DNA of 64,000 nucleotides from Emydura subglobosa (lineage: Eukaryota; Chordata; Testudines; Chelidae). The position numbers were made by a program, and so were the translations under genes. Under the pieces are notes generated by a model. It was not told the DNA's origin. It was given only the letters and a program-made list of their open reading frames with translations, and made no database searches. This document shows positions 54,713-64,000 of this stretch, one piece after another (position 1 is the stretch's first letter; the number at the start of each line of letters is the position of its first letter). Location: positions 41,310,212 to 41,374,211 of the forward strand of contig ML679970.1 of the NCBI GenBank assembly GCA_007922225.1. Direction: 5' to 3'.

Positions 54713-55475
54713 TTCCCTCTGCCTCTAAGGAAGGAAACTCTTCCTTTCTGCTCACTCACTCCCTGACTAATGCTCAGGGTAAAGGCTCAATGGCCCTCCC
54801 AGATAGTTTCTAGCCTTGACAGGAGAGGAGTTCTTGGATTTGCCAACTGGGTTATTCCTCTTACTACTTTGTTCCCCAGCCCCCCAGTTCCATACTGGCA
54901 TGATTCCAGCAGCCCATCTGCGACAGATTTCTAGAGGTTAATGCTTGATTCTGTTTGCATGGTGCTTTCAGATAGCATGGAGAGTTGGTTTCTAGCCCTG
55001 GCTATGCAGGACAGCAGCTGCTAAAACCGTTCTGAATGACAGGAGCAAGGTGTGTGGGAAACAGAGTGATGTCAGTGTAAGGACTGAGGACTTGTGGCCT
55101 AATGAAGCATTTGTCTCCAGCCGTATACCACTGGAAATTGCAGCATCCCAGCTGCTATACAGCAGGTGTTTCTAGCCATGGTGGTCTGTATGGCATCAGA
55201 CACACCATGTCTGGCTACTCAGGTTAGCAGTGTATTTGTCACTGGCCCAGAACTGCATATATTAGCTATGGGGCCACTGTCTGTCATTCCTAATTCTTGG
55301 GAGAGGTTTACAAATCAGGGCTTCTTGTTGTGACTTAGCCTTGAAAAGAAAGAGAAGTGTGGAGAGGGGAAAGAGAGGAGACGCTGTGTTTGATTGTGTT
55401 TAAAATTCTGTGGGGCATAGTGGGAAATAGTCAGTCCCTCTTTTATTGTCCTGTCCCATAACATAAGACCAAAAG
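54713..55475. other. Unique-looking DNA, no gene seen
   Basis: No repeat or exon recognised. Confidence 0.35.
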
Positions 55476-55479
55476 AACA

Positions 55480-55880
55480 TGTGAAACTAAACTGGGAACC
55501 AGTAAGAGGCCGCGCTTCTGTATGTAACTTGTGGAATTCACTGCTACAGGAGGGCATTGAGTCAAATGCTGTGTTGGGTTTGACAAGCCAACTGGATAAT
55601 TGTATGACCATAAATAACGTTTGTAGAAATGCAGGCTCTGGCTATGATATGAATAATCAAATCTCATGCTTCACAGCATCGGTGGATCATTTGCTGCAGT
55701 TGGAAATGAATCTCCTGTGTGCAGCTTTGCACGATTGATTAGGTATATTAAGAGGAGGGTTTTAATCTCCTTCCTCAGAAGCATCAGCTACTGTCTTGGC
55801 TCATATCAGAGGCAGGATATTGGAGGAGATGGACCAGTGAGCTTATCAGTTAGGACAGGAGGTGGGATGCTTGGCTAGGT
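55480..55880 (+). mobile_element. CR1/L3-like LINE 3' end, forward
   Basis: 'cttgtggaattcactgctac' (NLWNSL region), 'aggagggcattgagtcaaat', 'gtttgacaagccaactggat', 'ttcctcagaagcatcagcta', 'gaggcaggatattggaggag' and 'atggaccagtgagcttatca' match the C-terminal coding and 3' UTR order of the LINE family found in reverse at 43.9 kb. Confidence 0.7.
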
Positions 55881-56330
55881 TGACTATGGCCCAATCTCGT
55901 AGAGTAGCTCTCGTGCTCCCATGAAGAGGGGATAATAAGGCCTCATTAAGGCTGATATGGTTGATGTGACTCGACCACACCACATGGGGGCGACAGAGGT
56001 TGTAGCCTTGAGCACTGGTTAGCTTCAGTTTGCCCTGAGCATGAGGAATGGGTCCGGTGGGGTGTGGTTTCTTCGGTGGGGGTAGCTAGTAAAATGGAGG
56101 AGTCGTATTCGATCATCTTGTTGTCAGCAACGTTCCACCACTTGCATCCATCCTCCCCTTCCACTTCATCCACATCTCTCAGAATTGTGCTGCTCTCATT
56201 TCTGCTATGGCCACGGAAGGCAAGGGAATTTCTGGGGCTAGGCTAGCATCTCCTAGACAGGAGAGCAGTTCCCCTGGTCCTTTGAAGCTGATGTTCATGG
56301 GAGTCCACACCAGGCATTCAGCGGTGTCCT
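55881..56330. other. Unclassified, open frames on both strands
   Basis: No recognised repeat. A reverse frame of 75 codons at 55,946-56,173 precedes the long reverse ORF below, but I see no domain in it. Confidence 0.3.
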
Positions 56331-56333
56331 GCG

Positions 56334-56936
56334 TTAATCCTCAGATAGTTCAACCTCTTCGTCACGCCATTGAGGCTCAGGATAGAGAGCCTCTGCTCTG
56401 TCTGCCATGGATCCAGGGTGTCCCTTTCTTCCATCAAGCCCAGTGGTGCTTTTCAGCATGTACCAGTTTAGAAAGGCCAAAGGTACCCAAGCTTTCCTCT
56501 GAATAAATAGCCATTCCCTCCCATTTGGAGCAATGTAAGCCAATGGCCCAGTTGGTAGCACTCTTGCCGAGTAAGAACATACGTGCCACCCCTTGTGTAT
56601 CTTCCAGAGTGCGAGAGGAACAAGTGTCCAAGGCCATTCTGCTGATACTTGGGGCGCTGAACCACCAGCCAGTGTTCGCAAAGGGTTATGTGTCTGGGAC
56701 CCATGATGGGCACTTTGGAAGTTTCTCCTCCTCAGGTACAGTCCCAAAGTCAGAATGCTGGATTCACAAAGCGGGTGAATCCTGGAGAAAAAGGTGCAGT
56801 TGCCTTTTGGACTTGCCCAGGATTGAGTCCCATGAACCCAGTCTGTTCCTGCTACGTGCATTCTCCTCTGTAAATGCTGCTCTCTCATGGATGTTACAAT
56901 GGAATTGGTCAGGAGCAGGAGTTGGGGGACTTTCAA
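56334..56936 (-). CDS. Unidentified 200-codon reverse ORF (possible retroviral env-like relic, weak)
   Basis: This is the longest open frame in the window outside the CR1. I do not recognise it with confidence. Visible features are a GNCTF-type potential N-glycosylation site in the N-terminal third, a few cysteines, and a stretch of the form APNG-x-x-WL followed by W-x-PL-x-x-L-x-W. That loosely recalls the surface subunit of gammaretrovirus-like envelope relics. There is no signal peptide at the called Met, no transmembrane segment and no fusion-peptide or CX6CC region downstream. Forward frames of 99-148 codons overlap it, so the patch may simply be poor in stops. No gag or pol relic lies upstream. 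A chance frame is at least as likely. Confidence 0.15.
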   Translation of the reverse strand: MKVPQLLLLTNSIVTSMREQHLQRRMHVAGTDWVHGTQSWASPKGNCTFFSRIHPLCESSILTLGLYLRRRNFQSAHHGSQTHNPLRTLAGGSAPQVSAEWPWTLVPLALWKIHKGWHVCSYSARVLPTGPLAYIAPNGREWLFIQRKAWVPLAFLNWYMLKSTTGLDGRKGHPGSMADRAEALYPEPQWRDEEVELSED

Positions 56937-59150
56937 AGCAGACAGGTGCCAACTTACATTTGTGGCTTTGACAGTCTTCCCCTGCCTACCCTTGGAAATA
57001 TTGCTTCAGGATACCAAGATAGCCATGGGCGGAAGGCTTCTTCTACACACCAGGGAATTTCATGGTGTGGCAATTTCATGGGCGCGTGTTCCCTTCTACC
57101 ACTCATATCCATGCCTTGAGTTATTTGCTGGGACAAGCTTCTGGACAGCAGCCGCCCACCTTATGCAGCAAGCTGCTGAAGAGAAGGAAGCATGAGAGCA
57201 CTGTGGTTTATTCAGTGGCTTTCGTTTACTAGGTCACTGTGGCATCAAGCTGCTTAACCAGAGAGAGCGGAGATGCCAGTGTGGTTGCTCGTGCCCTCAT
57301 TGAGGGAATTAGAACAAGGAAATGAGCAAATAATATTTTTTCCTTGTTTTTTTTCCCTTCTCTCTCTTGCTCGTTCTCTTTTTTCTTTCCCAAAGATTGA
57401 GTATAATCAGAGCTAATCAGAAAATTATGAGCTGTCTGATTGCTGATTAGATTCCTAATGTTAATATAGTCAAGAAGCCTCTCTTAGTGTTGTATTTTAA
57501 GAGAAGTGTAAAAATAACATCTTCGAAGGAAAGAATCAAAGCTACTGTAGCAGCAGGAGAGCTGGCTCCGACGAAGGAAAATCGGCTTTGCAGCCCTGGG
57601 AAGGAGAAAGGCCAGTAGAGAGGACGAAAGATCTCAGATCTGAGGAGGTGTAGGGGCAGGTGCTGTCCAAACAATTATTAGGTGTGTTAGACTGGAGAGA
57701 ATTGCTCTGAAAGTAGGCACAGCCCTAACTCATTCTTAATGGGAGTTTCAGTTGGATCTCTTCTGGCAGCAGGAGTGAAGCTTTCTTTCTCTTTTCCCTC
57801 CCTCTTTGCCCCAGAAGTGTGGAAAGCCATGAGCCCCTGGCCACATGGGAAGAGACCTTGGCTAGCTAGGTGTGAGATAGGAGCCTGGAAGGTGTCCAGA
57901 GAAAGTGAGCGAGAATGAGACACGTCTAATATGCCTGCCAGTGTCTAAATGAGGGAGCACCCAGCCAGGTCCATTGGTGGGGAGGCTACATTGGCTTATT
58001 TTATAGCCAGAGGACTAATACTGGATCAAGGAACTTGGATGGTTGCTGTGCAACCACAGTGATTGAGTGCGCTGTGTAAGAACCTCCCTAGAATAGACTG
58101 AATGGAGGAGCCTCCAGGACTCAGGACTCTATTTAGATTGCTTTGCACCTCAGGATATCCCACGAATTTCAGCTGCCAGCCGAATCCAGTGGGAATTAAA
58201 TTCTGTGGACAATTCTTCAAGTGGCAACTATGGAAACCCATATGTTCGTTGAGTCACAGAGGGGCAGGACACAACAATTTGCCTAACTCTTTCCTATGCT
58301 CCTCCTACCTGTGACCCACCAAGAATCAGGTGTGTTAATTTCCAGCGAAGTCCACTGGCTATTATTAACTGGGTCCCCAGCTGGGCAAGCCTGGGCATCC
58401 CTGCTCAAATGTGCACCTGCAACTTTCCTAGCTGTTACCTGTCCTTCAGCACTGACAAGGGGGGAGGGGTCCTCGATCTTCTTAGGACAAGAATCATTGG
58501 TTGCAGCATCATTTGTGTTCCACTGTCTGTGTCATTTCTACCTCTCTGCTTTGTAAGGTTCCGGGCCTCCTATCTTGGGTACATGTAGCAATAAAGAAGC
58601 AAATACTCAGCTCTGCTCCAGAATGAACTTCAAAGAACCCACCCACTGCAGCCCTCTCATTGTGCTTCCCATCAAGAAACCTCTTTGAAAATATTCCCGC
58701 TGCCCCTTTCTGAGCCCTCTGCTGGCATCAGCTGTCTTGTGCTGAGCTGTGACTCCAGCAGGGAGGGAGCTGCTGTCACTGCCCCTTAGCCTAGAATCCA
58801 GGCTAGTGGGGAGTGTGAGAGGCTGCTGGAAACTCCCCAGCCTGCTTTAATGATGCTCCAGCTAAAACCAGGAGAGTTTCAGGGCTTTAAATCTTTAAAC
58901 GTGCTGTTTAAATATTCAACAGAGACGTTTTACAGCTTGTGGCGTTGGGACTCCCTGGCTGCCGGTGACTGGAAGGATGTCACTTTGCAGCAAGAGGTGC
59001 CAAAATGCCAACTGGAGTTTAAAGTGCTTCCCACACTGCAGCTCATGTGGGGGCTGGCTTTTCAGAAGCAGAAAATCACAGAAACAACAGTGAGCTCTAA
59101 CATCCTGGCAATCCCCTGTGGTTACCAAACCGGAGGTCCGGGTTCTCAGC
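56937..59150. other. Unique-looking DNA with a homeodomain-motif segment
   Basis: No transposon recognised. See the separate entry for 57,330-57,480. Forward frames at 56,887-57,195 continue the stop-poor patch of the preceding ORF. Confidence 0.35.
57330..57480. promoter_or_regulatory. Candidate regulatory segment with inverted CTAATCAG sites
   Basis: CTAATCAG at 57,413-57,420 and its exact reverse complement CTGATTAG at 57,443-57,450 stand 22 bases apart. A further TAATCAG lies just before (57,403-57,409), and TAAT and AAATTAT cores lie around them. A pyrimidine tract precedes. Paired TAATC cores are bound by homeodomain proteins of the OTX/PITX type, so a regulatory role is conceivable; this is inference. 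Confidence 0.25.
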
Positions 59151-59154
59151 TGAT

Positions 59155-59225
59155 GTAATTTGGCAAAGCTTCCTTGAAGTGGGTGCAGCCAACCCCTTTT
59201 ACACCAGTGGAGAGTCAGGCCCTGA
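59155..59225. repeat. Decayed palindromic repeat arm
   Basis: 'ttggcaaagcttccttgaag', 'ttttacaccagtggagagtc' and 'aggccctga' match the arm of the foldback repeat GGCATAGCTCCATTGAAG...TTTACACCAG...GGCCC. Confidence 0.55.
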
Positions 59226-59305
59226 GTTATTATTGATGTGCTAGGCATTGTGCAAACATAACTAAAAGACACTCTGCCTGGAGAGCTTACAATCCGCGTA
59301 ACACA
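59226..59305 (-). repeat. L2-type 3' end, reverse (short)
   Basis: 'gatgtgctaggcattgtgca', 'aacataactaaaagacactc' and 'ggagagcttacaatccg' match the reversed L2 terminus. Confidence 0.65.
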
Positions 59306-60095
59306 CCAGGTATTTACCTGCTGATGATTATTTCCTTCTGCATTTGGCATTTTGTTTTGCTCCTTGTGTTTTTTGTACAGCAGCAGCCATTAAGTTTGCC
59401 TTCTTGTTTACTTCCCATTTCGTGCACCGGCATCACTGAGACAGGATTGGCAACAACTCTTGAGGTGTGTTTGCTAGTGAACTTCTGTGGCTGGGCCAGC
59501 AGGCGGAGCTCTACCTCTCCTTCACTATGTTTAAGAGCAGGAGATGTATGACAGAAAGAGAAGATGTTGCCATTTTGCATTGTTTATGATCCATTTAATT
59601 AGCTGCTGGGTACAAACAGAAAACTCTTGCAATTATTTTGAAAATGTCTCAAAATATTCCCCAGCACAGCTTAAACAGATGTACGATGTCAACAGTCTGG
59701 TTGTAGCTACAGACAGTTTGTTGACTATGCTTATATCTCACCCAGCAGGAAAAATATTTGCACCCATTCCCCACAAAATGTGGTGGGACCGGTCCACTGA
59801 GTCCAGAAATTGGGCAGGAAACTGATCTATAGTTTGGAGCAGCTTCTCTAGCTGAGCAGAGCTGTGTAACAAAGAACTGCACACCGCCTGACTGGATTTC
59901 CTTAATGTTCATTAAAGCAGAGAGAGGCCCATGCTCATGACCCCTAGCTCTACATCTCCTGCTCAGCCAATGTTCACAATGCCTTCATGCAATTATCTCA
60001 GGGCCCATGTTCAGGATGCACTTAGATGATGCTGGCTAAGATGGAAGTGATGTTTTATGGGAAGAGGAGAATGCTTTGTAGAGCTTGCTGAAGGC
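59306..60095. other. Unique-looking DNA, no gene seen
   Basis: No repeat or exon recognised. Confidence 0.35.
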
Positions 60096-60099
60096 ATTG

Positions 60100-60740
60100 C
60101 CTTTTCCTTGATCGAGCTCATCCATGCTCCAGTTGCGATGGTGCTATGCAGTCTAGGGGTCTTTGCAACCGGCGATTGCTATCATCACTGTATTCTCGGC
60201 TGTTCCTGGGTAGCAGTAGATAGAAATGCCTCTTCATGTCTTTGACTGTCCAAGAAGTTGCCCTTCTTGTTGGATGATCGTCTAACCACAGAGATCTACC
60301 AGTTCCCTGTGTGTGGGCTCGTCTGTAGTAATGCCCTAGATCTGAGGTAGGATACATAGGCCACATGGAAACCCCCACTTAAGTCAAGGGTGCAGGAGCC
60401 CTTCTGCATAGGCTAGATCAACAAGACCACGTCTCTGTGGTGCCCTTGCGCCAAGCTGTTCTCTGTACAGTGCTGGATTCATCCAGTGGTGCTGGTGCTA
60501 CTCAACAGAGTGCTCAATGGTCTGGTCCCTAACTGCCTTAGAGAATTGCCTCTCTCTTCCCATGACAGCTGCAGGCTTTAGGAATTCTACATGGACTTGG
60601 GACAGGGACTCGTCTGTAGCAGGTCCTAGGCTGGGGAACACCATCCCATCAGAAACGAGGATGAGCCCAGATCTCACTCTTTATAGAGCAATACTGAGAT
60701 CTCCTCTTCGTGCACTTGCCTTCCTGCATTACCACCTCTA
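60100..60740 (+). mobile_element. L2-like LINE, C-terminal ORF2 relic, forward
   Basis: The forward strand at 60,598-60,723 reads DRDSSVAGPRLGNTIPSE and continues with a P-x-L-x-x-(Y/F)-R-x-x-L stretch to RALAF. This matches the C-terminal signature of L2-type ORF2 (D..FSVAGPRLWNSLP.E....P.L..FR..LK...F). Upstream, 'cacgtctctgtggtgccctt' reads HVSVVPLRQAV, comparable to the HITPVL(R)QLHWLP motif, after several stops. The match is partial and much decayed. Confidence 0.5.
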
Positions 60741-60811
60741 GCATTGGCCTGGGGAGTGGAAATGGACAAGAGAAATCCTGCAATTTTTGCTCCAAGTCAT
60801 TCTTTTTGGCT

Positions 60812-61052
60812 TGGGCTACATCTAAAATTTAGGTCTGACCTAACTACATCGCTCAGGATTGTGAAAAATTTCATGCCCTGAGTCAGCAGTTTAGGTTGAC
60901 CCTAACCCCCATTGTAGATGCTGCTAAGATTTCTTCCATCAACCTAGCTACTACCTCTTGGAGAGGTGGATTACCTACAATGATAGAAAAACCCATTCAG
61001 TTGATTGTAGAAAGCGTCTACACTACAGCGACACACATACCCTTAGTGCCCA
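60812..61052. mobile_element. MITE, TAGGTCGACCTA type with GTCTACACT motif
   Basis: 'gcttgggctacatctaaaat', 'ttaggtctgacctaactaca', 'catcaacctagctactacct', 'cttggagaggtggattacct', 'gaaagcgtctacactacagc' and the terminus 'gacacacatacccttag' follow the order of a turtle MITE. The left terminus GGGCTACATCT and the right terminus (reverse CTAAGGGTATGTGTGTC) are decayed inverted repeats. Confidence 0.7.
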
Positions 61053-61975
61053 GCTGTTATGGTGATGGGCAATATATACAGAACTGCAAAAACATACATT
61101 CTACTTCCAACGTGCTGTTCAGTTTGGCTGTGTACACGCCTCCTTATTGGCAACCATTTGTAGGGCTGGTGTTTGGATCACAAACTGTTCTTTGTGGGTG
61201 AGATCCAGCCCTGTGCAGATGACTGCACGAATACTCGTTCACACATGTCAACACGGGTTTTAGTGTGCGGATAAGAGACCTTGCTGTTTCTCATTCATCT
61301 CCTGGTTCAAAAAGCTTGCTTTCCAGACAGGGAGGTGAAATCCTATATAATGTATCCCAGAGGACCACTAGTCTAATAACTAATAACACACAGTTAGTAA
61401 ATAATCCTCAGAAACACCATCCATATGAACTGCTTGGAGAGTAGTATGAATTACAAATGCACTTGCAGCAGTCGGGGTCGCTTCCTGAACAAAGGGCTGA
61501 ATTCAACAGCATTTCAGTTGAACCTCTCTGTAGTGAGAGAAATTAAACTAACTGCCTGGCTCCAACACTGATCTGTCCTCCACTGACTAGTCCCATTTGG
61601 AGTGGGAACTCACTGACCCTTCGGTGAGTCACAAGAACCTGTTAGCAATCAGGACACATCAATATCAGGCTCTTCAGTGCTCGCATGGTGCCAGGTTAAA
61701 CCACATGCTCCAGTTCTGGGAACGAATTTATCCTTTGCCGTAAGTATTGCAGTACATCACTGTGCAGATTGCACAGGTGACCGGTGTGTCTGTGTCCCCG
61801 ATAATTCAGACTTAGACTCATCTCACGCATCTTGCTGCTGACGTGACCTGGCTGCAGCTTCCGTCTCATGCCCATGTGCGTTGTTGGGTACTGCACCATC
61901 TTTCCCACCCGCAAGCTGCAGAGATCCGTTGAATTTTGAGAGTACTACTATAGCTGGATCTGTGTCCGGACCTTT
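61053..61975. other. Unique-looking DNA, no gene seen
   Basis: No repeat or exon recognised. Confidence 0.35.
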
Positions 61976-61978
61976 GCA

Positions 61979-62207
61979 GGGTGTATCTACACTGCAGTTA
62001 AACTCTGTGGTTGGCTCACATCAGCTGACTCGGTCTCGCGGGCCTTGGGTTAGAGGCTGTTGAATTGCAGTGTAGATGTTTGGACGTGGCTGGAGGCCAG
62101 GCTCTAGGACGCACAACTGCAGCACAACTAAATAGTGCCTTAACCCGAGCCCAAGTCAGCTGGCGTGGGCCAGCCACGGGTGACTAATTGCTGTGTAGAC
62201 AGACCCT
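61979..62207. mobile_element. MITE, complete copy with both termini
   Basis: The left end 'agggtgtatctacactgcag' and the right end 'ctgtgtagacagaccctta' are inverted repeats (reverse of the right: TAAGGGTCTGTCTACACAG). The centre 'attgcagtgtagatgtttgg' gives a third copy of the signature. Facing 'cacatcagctgactcggtct' and 'agcccaagtcagctggcgtg' segments make it a long hairpin. About 229 bp. Confidence 0.78.
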
Positions 62208-63635
62208 TAGAGCCCCTTGTTGGCAGCAGACCAAGCTCATATGCTCACCTTTGAGCCCATTCACAAGGCTATGTATTGCATTTTGCCATGTAATCCAGGG
62301 ATCCCAATTCTGCACACCCAATGATGAGTTGCCATCCTATAGGCATATATCTCCCATCACACTGGTCACCAGCCATCCACTTCAGTCTCTGGTCTCTGTG
62401 ATTCCCACCTTACTCATTTGCAGGCCATACACAAGGCAGCCGTCACTGTTGTGCTCTATTCACCAGTCCATGCCACCATCTTCAATGACTCCCCCTTTGC
62501 CTGCAGTATCCCGTTGAAGCTTGTCTTCCTGACCTTTGCAGCCTGCGCAGTACTGTCACTGCCCACACTTCTGATCTGACATTAAAATCAGGGGCTGCTG
62601 GCTCAGAGCCTTCCAGGAACCACAAGCACAACAACGGTGCATGGGGAGAGAAGTGGGCTCATGGGGAACTCACTCCCAAACCACTTAGGGCATTATAAGC
62701 TAAAACCGACCCCTTAATCCTCAAGGCTGCCAGTTGGCATGAAAGACTGCTCCACAATACAGAATGCAGCTGCCTGTGTAACTTCGCCTTCCAAAAAGTA
62801 TGTCACTATAGCCCCAAGCCCTGAATAATGATGATTGTGACCGTAGGGTAGTCAAGGCTAAATGGAATTTACCCCTTTTACCATCTCACCCCCTGGATTA
62901 CGAGCTGCAGCTCTGTCCTGGATACATACGTTGTTAATTCTAGTGGACCGTGCGATATTGGTTTAGGTCACTTATTACATCTTTTGCATGGGGAAAAGGC
63001 TTTTTTGATTCCAGACCTACATTGTTTCAGTGGTTACTCTTGTTGAGAGGATACAGGTGTTAACTCTGGTCCTGGTGTGTTGTTCACTTTTGCAGATGTG
63101 TCTCTTGGACTAGTCGGTTTCCAGGCCAATCCTCATTTAATCTGCTCTGCCTGTAACTGTACAAACTCACAATGCACCCACTTATGGTATTCCAGATGGA
63201 CCAAACTTAGCTCCCCACCTCCTGAGATCACAGAGGTACTGCTTTCTGCCTTCCACTAACCCATGTCAGATCTGCTGCTGAGTCCTCCTTTATCTCTGGA
63301 CACTAATCCTGTCTCTGGGAATGAGAAGGGTGGCAAACCTCAACAGTGTTAAAAGAATCATGCTGTTCAGAGCCTTCCTGTAACACAGTGCCCGGGCACT
63401 GCAGAACAAGTTAGAAATGAGATCTCAGACCAGTTTCCATATGGCCCAAGCTGGGGGAAAAGGATTCCCTTCAGAGTGAATCTAAAACTCTTTTGGCTCA
63501 GTCCCATTGCTTAGAGCAGCCTGTCTGGGTGGGCTGTACCAAGAGAGCGTTCTGAGGGTTGTGCTCTTTATCTTGGGTGTTGCTCTACAACGTTTCCAAT
63601 TTACTGGAGCTAGAGAAGTTTAGAGTGGGATTATC
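62208..63635. other. Mostly unique DNA; possible old LINE sequence at 62.2-62.6 kb
   Basis: The C-rich forward frame at 62,188-62,517 has the feel of an L2-like C-terminal region but no motif I can name. The remainder holds nothing recognisable. Confidence 0.3.
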
Positions 63636-63639
63636 GAAA

Positions 63640-63730
63640 GGGCTGGCCTTAGCCTGATGCTGCCACCATTTAAATCAATGAGAATTTTTCTGGTGACTCC
63701 AATGGGAGCAGGTGCAGACTGAGCCATGGC
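63640..63730. repeat. Decayed palindromic repeat
   Basis: 'catttaaatcaatgagaatt' faces 'gtgactccaatgggagcagg', the arms of the common TGAAGTCAATGGGA foldback repeat. Confidence 0.5.
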
Positions 63731-64000
63731 TGATCAGGTGCCGTCTTCAGTGCTGGAGCTGATCTCCCTTCTCCACTTCCTGATGTTTTGGAAATCACAC
63801 ATTAGCTGTGTCCGGAAAGAGGTGGGAAAGGCACCACCGTAACTCTACTGGAGTCTTAAAAAACTTTTTCCAGTCATGCACGCATTGGCCCTCCGTGTCG
63901 CCGTAGAAAGGTAAGAACTAACTGGAAACAAGAAGGTTTGGTGCGGTGCAGAGCCCCACTGATGCAATGGGAGCAGAAGACACTCAGTAGCTCTGAGGAG
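63731..64000. other. Unique-looking DNA, no gene seen
   Basis: No repeat or exon recognised up to the window end. Confidence 0.3.

Noticed and set aside
1..64000. CRISPR array, operon or prokaryotic island
   Set aside because: No regularly spaced direct repeats with unique spacers and no dense same-strand coding; all repeats are eukaryotic transposons or simple sequence.

Overview
The window is nuclear DNA of a non-avian sauropsid, most likely a turtle; a crocodilian is the main alternative. The assignment rests on the repeats: a CR1 LINE with the ATTCTATGA-type 3' end, a tRNA-headed SINE whose tail matches the CR1 3' end (the arrangement described for the tortoise Pol III SINE), many MIR/CORE-SINE and L2 3' ends, and abundant MITEs with GTCTACAC-type termini. 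There is no operon structure, no CRISPR array and no prokaryotic or organellar gene. All family names are from recognition by eye, not a database search.

I found no host protein-coding gene that I can support. Nearly all open frames of 60-200 codons overlap repeats or behave like chance frames. The one clear protein-coding relic is the reverse-transcriptase domain of a CR1 LINE (about 11,146-12,655), inactivated by frameshifts and stops. Two short exon-like signals (35,505-35,618 and 24,406-24,424) and one 200-codon reverse-strand ORF (56,334-56,936) are listed as weak candidates. The window is best read as intergenic or intronic DNA.

Layout. 1-11 kb: unique DNA with MIR/L2 fragments and two DNA-transposon families (8.37 kb, 9.29 kb). 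11.1-12.7 kb: the CR1. 14.4-17.9 kb: three reverse-oriented CR1 3' fragments and a MITE half. 20-24.2 kb: the densest repeat region, with a MITE, a tandem 70-75 bp module, an LTR-like AT-rich segment, a MIR split by a MITE with TTA target duplications, and a 763-bp hAT element with a perfect 8-bp duplication. 24.2-34 kb: mostly unique, with MIRs and a second hAT-type element at 32.3 kb. 34-41 kb: a degenerate minisatellite, a reverse CR1/L3-like ORF2 piece and two more tandem-module loci. 43.7-46 kb: a long reverse CR1/L3-like fragment and a third copy of the TTGCCAACTC-type element. 49-50 kb: a palindromic MITE and the tRNA-CR1 composite SINE. 54-62 kb: four MITEs, a forward CR1 3' end and an L2-like ORF2 relic.

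The elements do not form a pathway; they record successive insertions. The parts most likely to have host function are four candidate conserved noncoding segments (about 3.9-4.4, 25.7, 53.6-53.96 and 57.3-57.5 kb), chosen only because they are repeat-free and contain homeodomain, octamer or nuclear-receptor-like motifs. I found nothing I would call a new biological system.
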